From contig CAJJKN010000003.1 of the NCBI GenBank assembly GCA_905188085.1, forward strand, positions 186,001 through 250,000: DNA of 64,000 bases, given 5' to 3'. Every line of letters begins with the position of its first letter. Positions within the stretch are counted from its first letter, which is position 1. The position numbers were made by a program, and so were the translations under genes. Positions 14,587 to 23,058 of this stretch are shown here, one piece after another. The stretch is from an uncultured Bacillota bacterium (lineage in GTDB: Bacteria; Bacillota; Clostridia; Christensenellales; QAND01). The notes under the pieces are model-generated. The model saw only the letters and a list, made by a program, of their open reading frames with translations, did not search any database and had not been told where the DNA came from.

Positions 14587-17500
14587 TTATGGCTGTACGG
14601 TTCCTTTATACACCAACACCGTATTTCCCGTCATATATACCGTATCCTTCGTATAGCGAACTACCAGTTCGCCGCCCAACAGTTTTACGGTAATATCACA
14701 ATCCTTTTGGCAATAGCCGTTTTCCACAGCCGCCACGGCCGCCGCACAGGCTCCCGTGCCGCAGGCCATGGTCTCTCCGCTGCCGCGCTCCCATACACGC
14801 ATTTTAATCACATTGGGCGCCAGCACTTTTACAAACTCCGTATTTGTGCGCTCCGGAAACAACGGGTCATACTCAAATTTCGGCCCCAGCGTTTCAATCT
14901 CCAGCGTATCCAGCCAGTCGCAAAACACCACGCAATGCGGGTTGCCCATGGAAACGCAGGTAATGCTATATTCTCCATCCGCCACCTGCACGGTCTTTCC
15001 GATTACCGTTTCATCCGGCAGGTTTACCGGAACCAGGCTGCTTTTAAGCTCGGCTTTGCCCATGTCTACGCGCGCGCGTTTCACTTCTCCGTTGTATTTT
15101 ATCAGCCGCACCGTCTTTATCCCGCTCAGCGTTTCAATCGTCATTTCCATCTTGTTTACGATGTTTTCGTCATGCAGGTATTTGGCCACACAGCGGATGG
15201 CGTTGCCGCACATTTTCCCTTCGCTGCCGTCGCGGTTAAACATCCGCATTTTGGCGTCCGCCACTTCGGAGGGGCCCATCAGCACCACACCGTCGCCGCC
15301 GATGCCCACATGCCGGTCTGCCAACTGCACGCTTAAGCCCGCCGGGTTATCAATTTGCTGGTGAAAGCAGTTGAAATAAATATAGTCATTGGCGCAGCCC
15401 TGCATTTTCACAAATTCCAGGCTCACCTTGTGTTTGCGCATGTGGTTGATATCCACCAATTCCGTGCTGTATCCGGAATAGCGGCTGCGCAAACACGCCA
15501 GCAGGGCATTGGCCGTATCCATGGCCGTAAGGCAGGGAATGTCGCGCTCCACAGCCTTACGGCGAATGCGCACGCTGTCGCGCGTGGGAATCCGCCCCTT
15601 GCTGGAGGTGGAAATTACATATTGCACCTTGCCGCTTTCCAGCAGCGTCAACACGTTTTCTTCAGATTCGTGGATCTTTTTCACAACCTCCACTTCCATG
15701 CCCGCGTTTTGAATCACTTCCGCCGTGCCCTTGGTGGCATACAGCGTAAAGCCCAGTTCGGAAAACGCCTTTGCAATTTCCGCAATTTCCGGTTTATCTG
15801 TGTTGCGAATGGTCATCAGCACCCCGCCGGATTTTTTCATCTGATAGCCCGCCGCCACCAGGCCTTTATACAGCGCTTCCTCCATGGTGTTGGCCAGGCC
15901 CAGCACCTCGCCGGTGGATTTCATTTCCGGCCCCAGGTGCGTATCCACATCCACCAGTTTTTCCGAAGAGAACACCGGCACCTTTACCGCCACATACGGG
16001 GAGATGGGGTACAACCCCGTGCCGTATTCCATGTCCGCCAGCTTTTCGCCCAGCATCGCCCGCGTGGCCAAGTCCACCATCGGCACGCCCGTTACCTTGC
16101 TGATATACGGAATGGTACGGGAAGAACGCGGGTTTACCTCTATCACATACAATTCTCCCTGATAAATCAGATATTGAATGTTCACAAGGCCCAGCGTTTT
16201 CATCTCCACTGCCAGGCGCTTGCTGCAATCCACCACCCGCTCTATCATCGAATCCTCCAGCTGCCAGGCCGGATATACGGCAATCGAGTCGCCGGAATGA
16301 ATGCCGGCGCGCTCCACATGCTGCATAATGCCGGGAATCAAAATATCTTCGCCGTCGCAAATGGCGTCCAGCTCAATTTCAATGCCCATCAGATATTTAT
16401 CAATCAATACCGGGTTTTCAATATGCTGCGCCAAAATGATCGCCATATATTCTTCAATGTCCTTTTCATTGAAGGCGATGATCATATTCTGTCCGCCCAA
16501 CACATAAGACGGCCGCATCAGCACCGGATAACCGATCTCTTCCGCCGCTTTCAATGCCTGCTGCGTGGTCATCACCGTGGTCCCCTTGGGGCGCTTGATT
16601 TCCAGCCGTTCCAGCAGTTCATCGAACCGTTCACGGTCCTCTGCCATATCGATGCTGTCTGCCTGCGTGCCCAAAATTTTCAGGCCGATGCTTTCCATAT
16701 ATTTTGTCAGCTTAATGGCCGTCTGCCCGCCAAAGGCCACCACGGCAGCATAGGGTTTTTCCGTATCGATGATGCCCTGCACGTCCTCTGGGGTCAGCGG
16801 CTCAAAATACAGACGATCCGCCGTATCAAAATCCGTGGAAACCGTTTCCGGGTTGTTGTTTACAATGACAACCTCATAGCCCGCTTTTTTCAGCGCCCAT
16901 ACGCAGTGCACCGAAGAATAGTCAAATTCAATGCCCTGCCCAATCCGAATCGGCCCGGAGCCGAACACGATTACCGTCTTTTTATCCCTCGGCTGCTCTG
17001 CAATAAAATGCGTGGCCTCGTTTTCCTTATCATAGGTTGCGTAGAAATACGGCGTTTCCGCGCTGAATTCCGCAGCGCAGGTGTCCACCATTTTATAGAC
17101 CGGGTGTGCCTTTTTCAAAATCTTCTGCCCGGAAATACGCTCAATGGCCTTATCCGGATACCCCATGTGTTTGGCCTTTTGATACAGCGCCTCGGCCAAC
17201 GGCTCCGCCGCCAGCCGGCTTTCCAGCATTGCCAGGTTTTCCAATTTTGCCAAAAACCAGAGATCAATCTTCGTCCGCTCATGGATATACACCGTGGAGA
17301 TGCCGCGCTTAATCGCTTCAAACACGGTAAACACACGTTCGTCATCGCATTCGTCCAGCTTCGTCTTTATCTCTTCATCGCTCAGCTGCTGCAATTTTTC
17401 ATGGTTTAGCGTATCCTGCCCGATTTCACAGCCGCGCACCGCTTTCATCAACGCCTGTTCAAAGCTGGTGCCTATGGCCATCACTTCACCCGTGGCTTTC

Positions 17501-18627
17501 ATCTGCGTACCCAGCGTACGCTTGGCATAAACAAACTTATCAAACGGCCATTTGGGGAACTTTACCACCACATAATCCAACGCCGGTTCAAAGCAGGCAT
17601 AGGTATTTCCCGTCACGGCGTTTTTAATTTCATCCAGTGTATAGCCGATGGCAATTTTCGTGGCCACCTTTGCAATGGGATAGCCCGTGGCTTTACTGGC
17701 CAAAGCAGACGACCGGCTAACGCGCGGGTTCACCTCTATCACGGCATATTCAAAGCTATCCGGATGCAAGGCAAATTGGCAGTTGCAGCCGCCCTCCACC
17801 TCCAGTGAAGAAACGATGTTCAGCGCCGCGCTCCGTAGCATTTGATATTCTTTATCGGACAGCGTAACCGCCGGGGCCAGCACCACGCTGTCCCCCGTGT
17901 GCACGCCCACCGGATCGAAGTTTTCCATGCTGCAAACGGTAATCACGTTGCCCGCGCTGTCGCGCATCACTTCAAATTCGATTTCTTTCCAGCCGGCCAC
18001 GCATTTTTCCACCAAAATCTGCGTGATGGGCGAAAGCCGCAGCCCGTTTTCCGCGATCTCGCGCAGTTCCGCTTCGGTTTGGGCAATGCCGCCGCCCGTG
18101 CCGCCCAGCGTAAACGCGGGGCGCACAATCACCGGATACCCGATTTTTTCCGCAAACGCAAGCGCACCGTCTAAATCCGTCACCACTTCGGAGGGAATCA
18201 CCGGCTGGCCGATGCTCTGCATCGTATCTTTAAACATCTGCCGGTCTTCCGCCTTGTCGATGGTTTCCGGCTTGGCCCCCAGCAAGCGCACGTTGTTTTT
18301 CTCCAAAAATCCGCTTTTGGCCAGCTGCATGGAAAGGGTCAGCCCGGTCTGCCCGCCCAGGGTGGACAAAAGGCTGTCCGGCTTTTCCTTTTCAATGATC
18401 CGCTCCACCGTCTCCAGCGTCAGCGGCTCAATGTAAATCCGGTCCGCCATGGCGTTGTCCGTCATAATCGTGGCTGGGTTGGAATTTACCAGCACCACTT
18501 CCAGCCCGTCTTCTTTCAGCGCCCGGCATGCTTGTGTGCCGGCGTAGTCAAATTCGGCCGCCTGCCCGATTACAATCGGGCCGGAACCGATCACCATTAC
18601 CTTATGTATTCCTTTAGAAAGCGGCAT
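14587..18627 (-). CDS. carB-dapF: Carbamoyl-phosphate synthase large subunit fused to diaminopimelate epimerase
   Basis: One uninterrupted 1346-codon frame. Residues 1-1067 are a complete CarB: VMVIGSGPIVIGQAAEFDYAG, two ATP-grasp halves (GGTGGGIAQ near 170 and GGQNMIIAF in the second) and a C-terminal MGS-like regulatory domain ending near ELVDINHM. Residues 1068-1346 are a complete DapF: FVKMQGCANDYIYF, DGSEGKMCGNAIRC (Cys1140) and ERGSGETMACGTGACA (Cys1289), so both catalytic cysteines are present. CarB makes carbamoyl phosphate for arginine and pyrimidines; DapF makes meso-DAP for lysine and peptidoglycan. The first DapF codon is a GTG (15426) aligned with the initiator of the free-standing dapF at 38872. 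Either a stop codon was lost or an internal start is used, but I see no ribosome site there. It overlaps carA by 14 nt. Confidence 0.93.
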   Translation of the reverse strand: MPLSKGIHKVMVIGSGPIVIGQAAEFDYAGTQACRALKEDGLEVVLVNSNPATIMTDNAMADRIYIEPLTLETVERIIEKEKPDSLLSTLGGQTGLTLSMQLAKSGFLEKNNVRLLGAKPETIDKAEDRQMFKDTMQSIGQPVIPSEVVTDLDGALAFAEKIGYPVIVRPAFTLGGTGGGIAQTEAELREIAENGLRLSPITQILVEKCVAGWKEIEFEVMRDSAGNVITVCSMENFDPVGVHTGDSVVLAPAVTLSDKEYQMLRSAALNIVSSLEVEGGCNCQFALHPDSFEYAVIEVNPRVSRSSALASKATGYPIAKVATKIAIGYTLDEIKNAVTGNTYACFEPALDYVVVKFPKWPFDKFVYAKRTLGTQMKATGEVMAIGTSFEQALMKAVRGCEIGQDTLNHEKLQQLSDEEIKTKLDECDDERVFTVFEAIKRGISTVYIHERTKIDLWFLAKLENLAMLESRLAAEPLAEALYQKAKHMGYPDKAIERISGQKILKKAHPVYKMVDTCAAEFSAETPYFYATYDKENEATHFIAEQPRDKKTVIVFGSGPIRIGQGIEFDYSSVHCVWALKKAGYEVVIVNNNPETVSTDFDTADRLYFEPLTPEDVQGIIDTEKPYAAVVAFGGQTAIKLTKYMESIGLKILGTQADSIDMAEDRERFDELLERLEIKRPKGTTVMTTQQALKAAEEIGYPVLMRPSYVLGGQNMIIAFNEKDIEEYMAIILAQHIENPVLIDKYLMGIEIELDAICDGEDILIPGIMQHVERAGIHSGDSIAVYPAWQLEDSMIERVVDCSKRLAVEMKTLGLVNIQYLIYQGELYVIEVNPRSSRTIPYISKVTGVPMVDLATRAMLGEKLADMEYGTGLYPISPYVAVKVPVFSSEKLVDVDTHLGPEMKSTGEVLGLANTMEEALYKGLVAAGYQMKKSGGVLMTIRNTDKPEIAEIAKAFSELGFTLYATKGTAEVIQNAGMEVEVVKKIHESEENVLTLLESGKVQYVISTSSKGRIPTRDSVRIRRKAVERDIPCLTAMDTANALLACLRSRYSGYSTELVDINHMRKHKVSLEFVKMQGCANDYIYFNCFHQQIDNPAGLSVQLADRHVGIGGDGVVLMGPSEVADAKMRMFNRDGSEGKMCGNAIRCVAKYLHDENIVNKMEMTIETLSGIKTVRLIKYNGEVKRARVDMGKAELKSSLVPVNLPDETVIGKTVQVADGEYSITCVSMGNPHCVVFCDWLDTLEIETLGPKFEYDPLFPERTNTEFVKVLAPNVIKMRVWERGSGETMACGTGACAAAVAAVENGYCQKDCDITVKLLGGELVVRYTKDTVYMTGNTVLVYKGTVQP

Positions 18628-19711
18628 GTTCGCTTCCTCCTTCCATCATCGCCATAAACCGGTCAAACAAAAACGCCGTATCCATCGGCCCCGCGCACGC
18701 TTCCGGATGAAACTGCACGGAAAACGCCGGTCTGGTTGTATATGCAATGCCTTCGCAGGTGCCGTCGTTTACATTGATATATTGCACCTTGGCGCCTTCG
18801 GGCACGCTGTCGTTCACCACGGCATACCCGTGGTTTTGGCTGGTGATATACACTCGGCCGCTGTCCAAATCTTTTACGGGCTGGTTGGCGCCCCGGTGCC
18901 CGTATTTCATTTTCTCCGTCTTAGCCCCTTGAGATAAGGCCAATAGCTGATGTCCCATGCAAATGCCGAATACCGGCAGCTTTTCTTGGCATACCAGCCG
19001 GAGCTGCTCGATGATCTGCGTGTTTTCCGCCGGGTCTCCCGGGCCGTTTGAAAGCATCACACCGTCCGGCTTTTGCGCCAAAATCTCCGCCGCCGTGCTC
19101 ATAGCGGGCATCACCGTCACACGACATCCCCGTTTTTGCAGCGAGCGCGCGATGTTGCCCTTGGCGCCAAAATCCCACAGCACCACATGTTTTTTCTCTT
19201 CCCCCTCTGCCGCCAGTGTGTAAGGCGCATGCCGGCTCACGCTTTCCACTGCGTGCGTTACGCGGTATTGCCCTAGCGCCTGTTTTTGTTCATCGGTCAA
19301 CTGCGGCGTTTTGGTAATCATCCCGTTCATCACGCCCGCTTCGCGTACAATGCGCGTCAGCGCCCGCGTATCTATGCCGCACAGCGCCACAATGCCCTGC
19401 TGTTTTAAGTACGCTTCCAACGTCCCTTGCACACGAAAGTTGGAGGGCACCTGGCAGCATTCCCGCATCACATAGGCGCACAGTTGCGGCTTTTCGCTTT
19501 CAAAATCCTGCGGAATCACGCCGTAATTGCCCATCAGCGGAAACGTCTGCACCACGATCTGCCCATAGTAGCTGGGGTCCGTCAGCGTTTCCAGATAGCC
19601 CGTCATCGCCGTGGTAAACACCACTTCGCCGATCACCTCGGTTTCGGCGCCGAGCATGACGCCTTCAAATACCGCTCCGTTTTCCAATATCAAATATGCC
19701 TGTTTGTTCAT
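18614..19711 (-). CDS. carA: Carbamoyl-phosphate synthase small subunit (CarA)
   Basis: The 365-aa glutaminase subunit supplies ammonia to CarB. The N-terminal CPSase small domain (AYLILENGAVFEGVMLGAE, TGYLETLTDPSYYGQIV) is followed by a class I glutamine amidotransferase domain. That domain has GPGDP, the nucleophile Cys in VFGICMGHQLLALS and the His-Glu in SVQFHPEA. I chose the ATG at 19711 for its GGAGG and because it forms an ATGA overlap with the ABC-F stop. The gene overlaps carB by 14 nt. The arginine operon is transcribed divergently about 2 kb away. Confidence 0.96.
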   Translation of the reverse strand: MNKQAYLILENGAVFEGVMLGAETEVIGEVVFTTAMTGYLETLTDPSYYGQIVVQTFPLMGNYGVIPQDFESEKPQLCAYVMRECCQVPSNFRVQGTLEAYLKQQGIVALCGIDTRALTRIVREAGVMNGMITKTPQLTDEQKQALGQYRVTHAVESVSRHAPYTLAAEGEEKKHVVLWDFGAKGNIARSLQKRGCRVTVMPAMSTAAEILAQKPDGVMLSNGPGDPAENTQIIEQLRLVCQEKLPVFGICMGHQLLALSQGAKTEKMKYGHRGANQPVKDLDSGRVYITSQNHGYAVVNDSVPEGAKVQYINVNDGTCEGIAYTTRPAFSVQFHPEACAGPMDTAFLFDRFMAMMEGGSEHAAF

Positions 19712-21507
19712 TGGTTGCCTCCGTGTTTTTGCATGGCCTCCGCCATCTCTGTAAGCTCTGCCCAGCGCTCCATTCTCTCTTCCAGCCGGGCGCTTGTTTC
19801 CTGTTGTCTGTCGGTCAGCGTTTGTAGCTTTACATAATCGCTGCCGCACTGTTCCATTTCCGTTTGAATCAGGTTCAGCTCCTGCTCCAGATTTTCAATC
19901 ACCTGCTCTATGGTGTCGTATTCTCTTTGTTCTTTATAGCTGAATTTTGTTTTTGCCTTGGGCCTGTCCTCTGTTTTTCCGGCCGCCGGTTTGGCTTGTC
20001 GGCTTTCGGCCTGCGCCTGTTGTTTTTCCTCTTTTTCCTGCGATAAATAAGCCGTATATCCGCCCAAATAGGGTTTTACCAGGCCGCCCGGCTTTAACGC
20101 AAACACCTTGTCCGTCACCCGGTCCAAAAAATACCGATCATGCGATACCACAATCACAGCGCCTGCAAAGCTTTCCAAATATTCTTCCAACACCTGCAAG
20201 GTCTGTATATCCAAATCGTTCGTCGGTTCATCCAAAAACAAAAGATTCGGGCTGCCCATCAATACACACAACAGCAGCAGCCGTCGCTTTTCTCCGCCGG
20301 AAAGCTTTTCCACCCGGCTGTATTGCAGTTCGCCCGGAAACAAAAACCGCTCCAGCATCTGGCTGGCCGTAATCACGCCTTGCTTGGTATGCACGTCCTC
20401 TGCAATCTCCCGCACCACGTCAATCACGCGCTGTTTGGGATCCAATTCTTCGCTCTCCTGGGAAAAATAACCGATTTTCACCGTTTCTCCCAAAACAACG
20501 CTTCCGCTATCCGGAGTAATTTGGCCGCAAAGCAATTTCAACAGCGTGCTTTTCCCGCTTCCGTTTTTGCCTACCAGGCCGATTCTGTCCCGCGGCAATA
20601 CAATATAGGAAAAATCGGAAATGACGGTCTTTCCGTCATACGCTTTTGTCACATGGTTTGCTTCCAGCGTTTTTCTGCCCAGCCTTGTGGATAAAGATTC
20701 CATTTGCAGTGCTTGCTCCTCCGGCACGCCCTGTCGGTTTTGCAGCTGTTCAATCCGCTCGATTCTCTCTTTGCTTTTGGTGCCTCTGGCTCTGGCGCCT
20801 CGCTGCAGCCAGGCCAGTTCTTTCCTCAACAAGCTCTGCCGCTTTCTTTCGCTGGCCAGCGCGCTTTGTTCCCGCTCGCTTTTCAGCTGCAAAAAGCCCT
20901 CATAATTGGCCTGATAGCGGTACAGCTTGCCTCGCTCCAGTTCTGCAATGCAATTGCAGGTTCTGTCCAGAAAATACCGGTCATGCGTCACCATCACAAC
21001 CGAGCCCTTGTATGCTTTCAGTTGATCTTCCAGCCATTCCGCCATTTCATAATCCAGATGATTGGTCGGTTCGTCCAAAATCAACACATCGCTTGGCGAC
21101 GCCAGGGCCGCCGCCAAGGCCAATCGTTTTTTCTGTCCGCCGGAAAGATGATCCACCTTCTCTTCAAAATCCACAACGCCCAGGCGCGTCAACAGGCTCT
21201 TGGCTTTATATTCCCCTTCCAAGGCCCGGCTGTCCGCCTGGCGCATCACCTGCTCTATCACCGTGGCGCCCGGCGTAAACACCGGGTTTTGCGGCAGATA
21301 CACCACCCGTGTGCCCGGCTGTACAAATACACTGCCGCGCTCCGGCACTTCTTTGCCCGCCAAAATTTTCAAAAGCGTGCTTTTCCCCGTTCCGTTCACA
21401 CCGATCAGCCCGATTTTATCCCCCTGGTTAATTTGCAGCGTCACATCCGTTAAAAGCGGTTTGTCTCCATATTGAAGCGCAATATTTTCCACAGCCTGCA
21501 GTCTCAC
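19708..21507 (-). CDS. ABC-F family ATPase (Uup/YdiF-like)
   Basis: A soluble 599-aa protein with two ABC cassettes and no membrane segment. NBD1 has GVNGTGKSTLLKIL, LSGGQKKRLALAAAL and LDEPTNHLDY; NBD2 has GKNGSGKSTLLKLL, LSGGEKRRLLLLCVL and LDEPTNDLD. A basic linker near 230-290 separates them. A charged C-terminal coiled-coil extension of about 80 residues resembles Uup. ABC-F proteins act on the ribosome in translation quality control or antibiotic protection; the subfamily function is not certain here. The start is GTG, preceded by GAGGTG. It is the first gene of the car operon and its stop overlaps carA (ATGA). Confidence 0.92.
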   Translation of the reverse strand: MRLQAVENIALQYGDKPLLTDVTLQINQGDKIGLIGVNGTGKSTLLKILAGKEVPERGSVFVQPGTRVVYLPQNPVFTPGATVIEQVMRQADSRALEGEYKAKSLLTRLGVVDFEEKVDHLSGGQKKRLALAAALASPSDVLILDEPTNHLDYEMAEWLEDQLKAYKGSVVMVTHDRYFLDRTCNCIAELERGKLYRYQANYEGFLQLKSEREQSALASERKRQSLLRKELAWLQRGARARGTKSKERIERIEQLQNRQGVPEEQALQMESLSTRLGRKTLEANHVTKAYDGKTVISDFSYIVLPRDRIGLVGKNGSGKSTLLKLLCGQITPDSGSVVLGETVKIGYFSQESEELDPKQRVIDVVREIAEDVHTKQGVITASQMLERFLFPGELQYSRVEKLSGGEKRRLLLLCVLMGSPNLLFLDEPTNDLDIQTLQVLEEYLESFAGAVIVVSHDRYFLDRVTDKVFALKPGGLVKPYLGGYTAYLSQEKEEKQQAQAESRQAKPAAGKTEDRPKAKTKFSYKEQREYDTIEQVIENLEQELNLIQTEMEQCGSDYVKLQTLTDRQQETSARLEERMERWAELTEMAEAMQKHGGNQ

Positions 21508-21619
21508 TGTTTCACCTCATATTTTTTATACCTTATACCTATTTATATATAGGCCGCCACACACATCCTTGTGCTTTATCCACATTTATGCAATCCATTT
21601 TTTCTTTTGGTATACATGT

Positions 21620-21647
21620 ATTATACACAAAAACCAAAAAAATCAAA
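21620..21647 (-). promoter_or_regulatory. Promoter of the ABC-F/car operon
   Basis: TTTGAT and TATAAT are separated by 16 nt on the minus strand, with GTG directly before the -10. Leader length is about 105 nt. It is divergent from the argG promoter. Confidence 0.6.
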
Positions 21648-21677
21648 GGTTTTTTGAAATATTTATGCAAAAACCTC

Positions 21678-21714
21678 TTGTATTTTTTCATCTTGTGTGT
21701 ATAATTATAGACAC
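21678..21714 (+). promoter_or_regulatory. argG promoter with an overlapping near-palindrome
   Basis: TTGTAT and TATAAT are separated by 16 nt. A 20-bp near-perfect palindrome at 21695-21714 (GTGT-g-TATAATTATA-g-ACAC) covers the -10 box. A repressor bound there would block RNA polymerase. ArgR is the obvious candidate for an arginine operon, but the sequence is not a clear match to a known ARG box, so the factor is inferred. Confidence 0.6.
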
Positions 21715-21768
21715 GTTATTCGAGATGCGCTTACATCCCAATCTATGGAAGAAAGGTTGTTTATCATT

Positions 21769-22983
21769 ATGAAAAAATATAACAAAGTTGTGCTTGCTTA
21801 TTCCGGCGGTTTGGACACCTCCATCATCATCCCGTGGCTGAAGGAAAATTACGGTTGCGAAGTCATCGCCATGGCGGCTGATGTGGGCCAGGGCGCAGAG
21901 CTCAGCGGTTTGGAGGAAAAGGCCATTAAAACCGGCGCTTCCAAATTGTATATCGAAGATCTGACCGATGAATTTGTCAATGAATACATCATCCCCACCA
22001 TGCAGGCCGGCGCTGTGTACGAAGGAAAATATTTGCTGGGCACCTCCTTTGCGCGGCCTATCATCGGCAAACGGCTGGTGGAAATCGCCAAAAAAGAAGG
22101 TGCGGACGCCATTGCACACGGTTGCACCGGCAAAGGCAACGACCAGGTACGTTTTGAATTGGCAGTAAAGGCCTTTGCGCCGGAAATGCCTATCATCGCC
22201 CCGTGGCGGGAATGGGACATCAAGAGCCGGGATGAAGAAATCGACTATGCCATCGCCAAAAACATTCCGTTGGCCATCTCCCGGGAAACCAACTATTCCA
22301 AAGATAAAAACCTCTGGCATTTATCCCACGAAGGCCTGGATCTGGAAGATCCCGCCAACGAACCGAAATATGACGAGATTTTGGAAATGGGCGTTTCTCC
22401 CGAACAAGCGCCCGACGTGCCCACCTACCTCACCCTTTCCTTTGAAAAAGGTGTGCCCGTTGCGCTGGATGGTCAAAAGATGAGCGCCAAGGAAATCATC
22501 CTCAAGCTCAACGAATTGGGCGGCGCCAACGGCATCGGTTTGGTAGACCTGGTTGAAAACCGGCTGGTGGGCATGAAGAGCCGCGGCGTATACGAAACTC
22601 CCGGCGGCACGATTCTCTATCATGCACATGAAGCGCTGGAAACGCTGTGTTTGGATCGGGAAACCCAACATTACAAACAACAAGTAGCCATCAAGTTTGC
22701 CGAATTGGTTTACTATGGCCAATGGTATACACCGCTTCGTCAAGCATTGACGGCGTTTGTGGATTCCACCCAGCAAACCGTCACCGGCGATGTAAAGTTA
22801 AAGCTTTATAAAGGCAACATCATCAACGCCGGTATGACCAGCCCGTATTCTCTGTATTCCGAAGAAATCGCCACGTTTGGCGAAGACAACGTATACGATC
22901 AGACCGATGCGCAAGGCTTTATCAACCTGTTCGGCCTGCCGATCAAGGTAAAAGCCATGCTGGATGAAAAGAACAACCGCTGA
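21769..22983 (+). CDS. argG: Argininosuccinate synthase (ArgG)
   Basis: The 404-aa enzyme joins citrulline and aspartate using ATP, the penultimate step of arginine synthesis. The PP-loop motif VLAYSGGLDTSIIIPWL is at the N-terminus. GCTGKGNDQVRFE, the SRETNYSKDKNLWHLSHEG region and YETPGGTIL follow, as expected. I start at the ATG at 21769, with AGAAAGG upstream and a sequence match from MKKYNKVVL onwards; the 24 codons before it run through the promoter. First gene of a seven-gene arg operon. Confidence 0.96.
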   Translation: MKKYNKVVLAYSGGLDTSIIIPWLKENYGCEVIAMAADVGQGAELSGLEEKAIKTGASKLYIEDLTDEFVNEYIIPTMQAGAVYEGKYLLGTSFARPIIGKRLVEIAKKEGADAIAHGCTGKGNDQVRFELAVKAFAPEMPIIAPWREWDIKSRDEEIDYAIAKNIPLAISRETNYSKDKNLWHLSHEGLDLEDPANEPKYDEILEMGVSPEQAPDVPTYLTLSFEKGVPVALDGQKMSAKEIILKLNELGGANGIGLVDLVENRLVGMKSRGVYETPGGTILYHAHEALETLCLDRETQHYKQQVAIKFAELVYYGQWYTPLRQALTAFVDSTQQTVTGDVKLKLYKGNIINAGMTSPYSLYSEEIATFGEDNVYDQTDAQGFINLFGLPIKVKAMLDEKNNR

Positions 22984-22996
22984 TCTTTACTCTCCC

Positions 22997-23026
22997 GCAG
23001 CAGCGCTTGTTTCGCTGCTGCTTTCC
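22997..23026 (+). terminator. Intercistronic hairpin between argG and argH
   Basis: The stem GCAGCAGCG / CGCTGCTGC has a 7-nt loop followed by TTTCCTTGTT. The T run is weak, so it may be a partial terminator or an mRNA-stability hairpin rather than an operon end. Confidence 0.6.
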
Positions 23027-23058
23027 TTGTTCAACACCCCGCAAAGGAGGCCATTCTC

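Noticed and set aside
15355..17409. A 684-codon open frame on the plus strand opposite carB
   Set aside because: It is the antisense shadow of a highly conserved gene in GC-biased codons; its product is rich in His/Arg/Phe with no family features.
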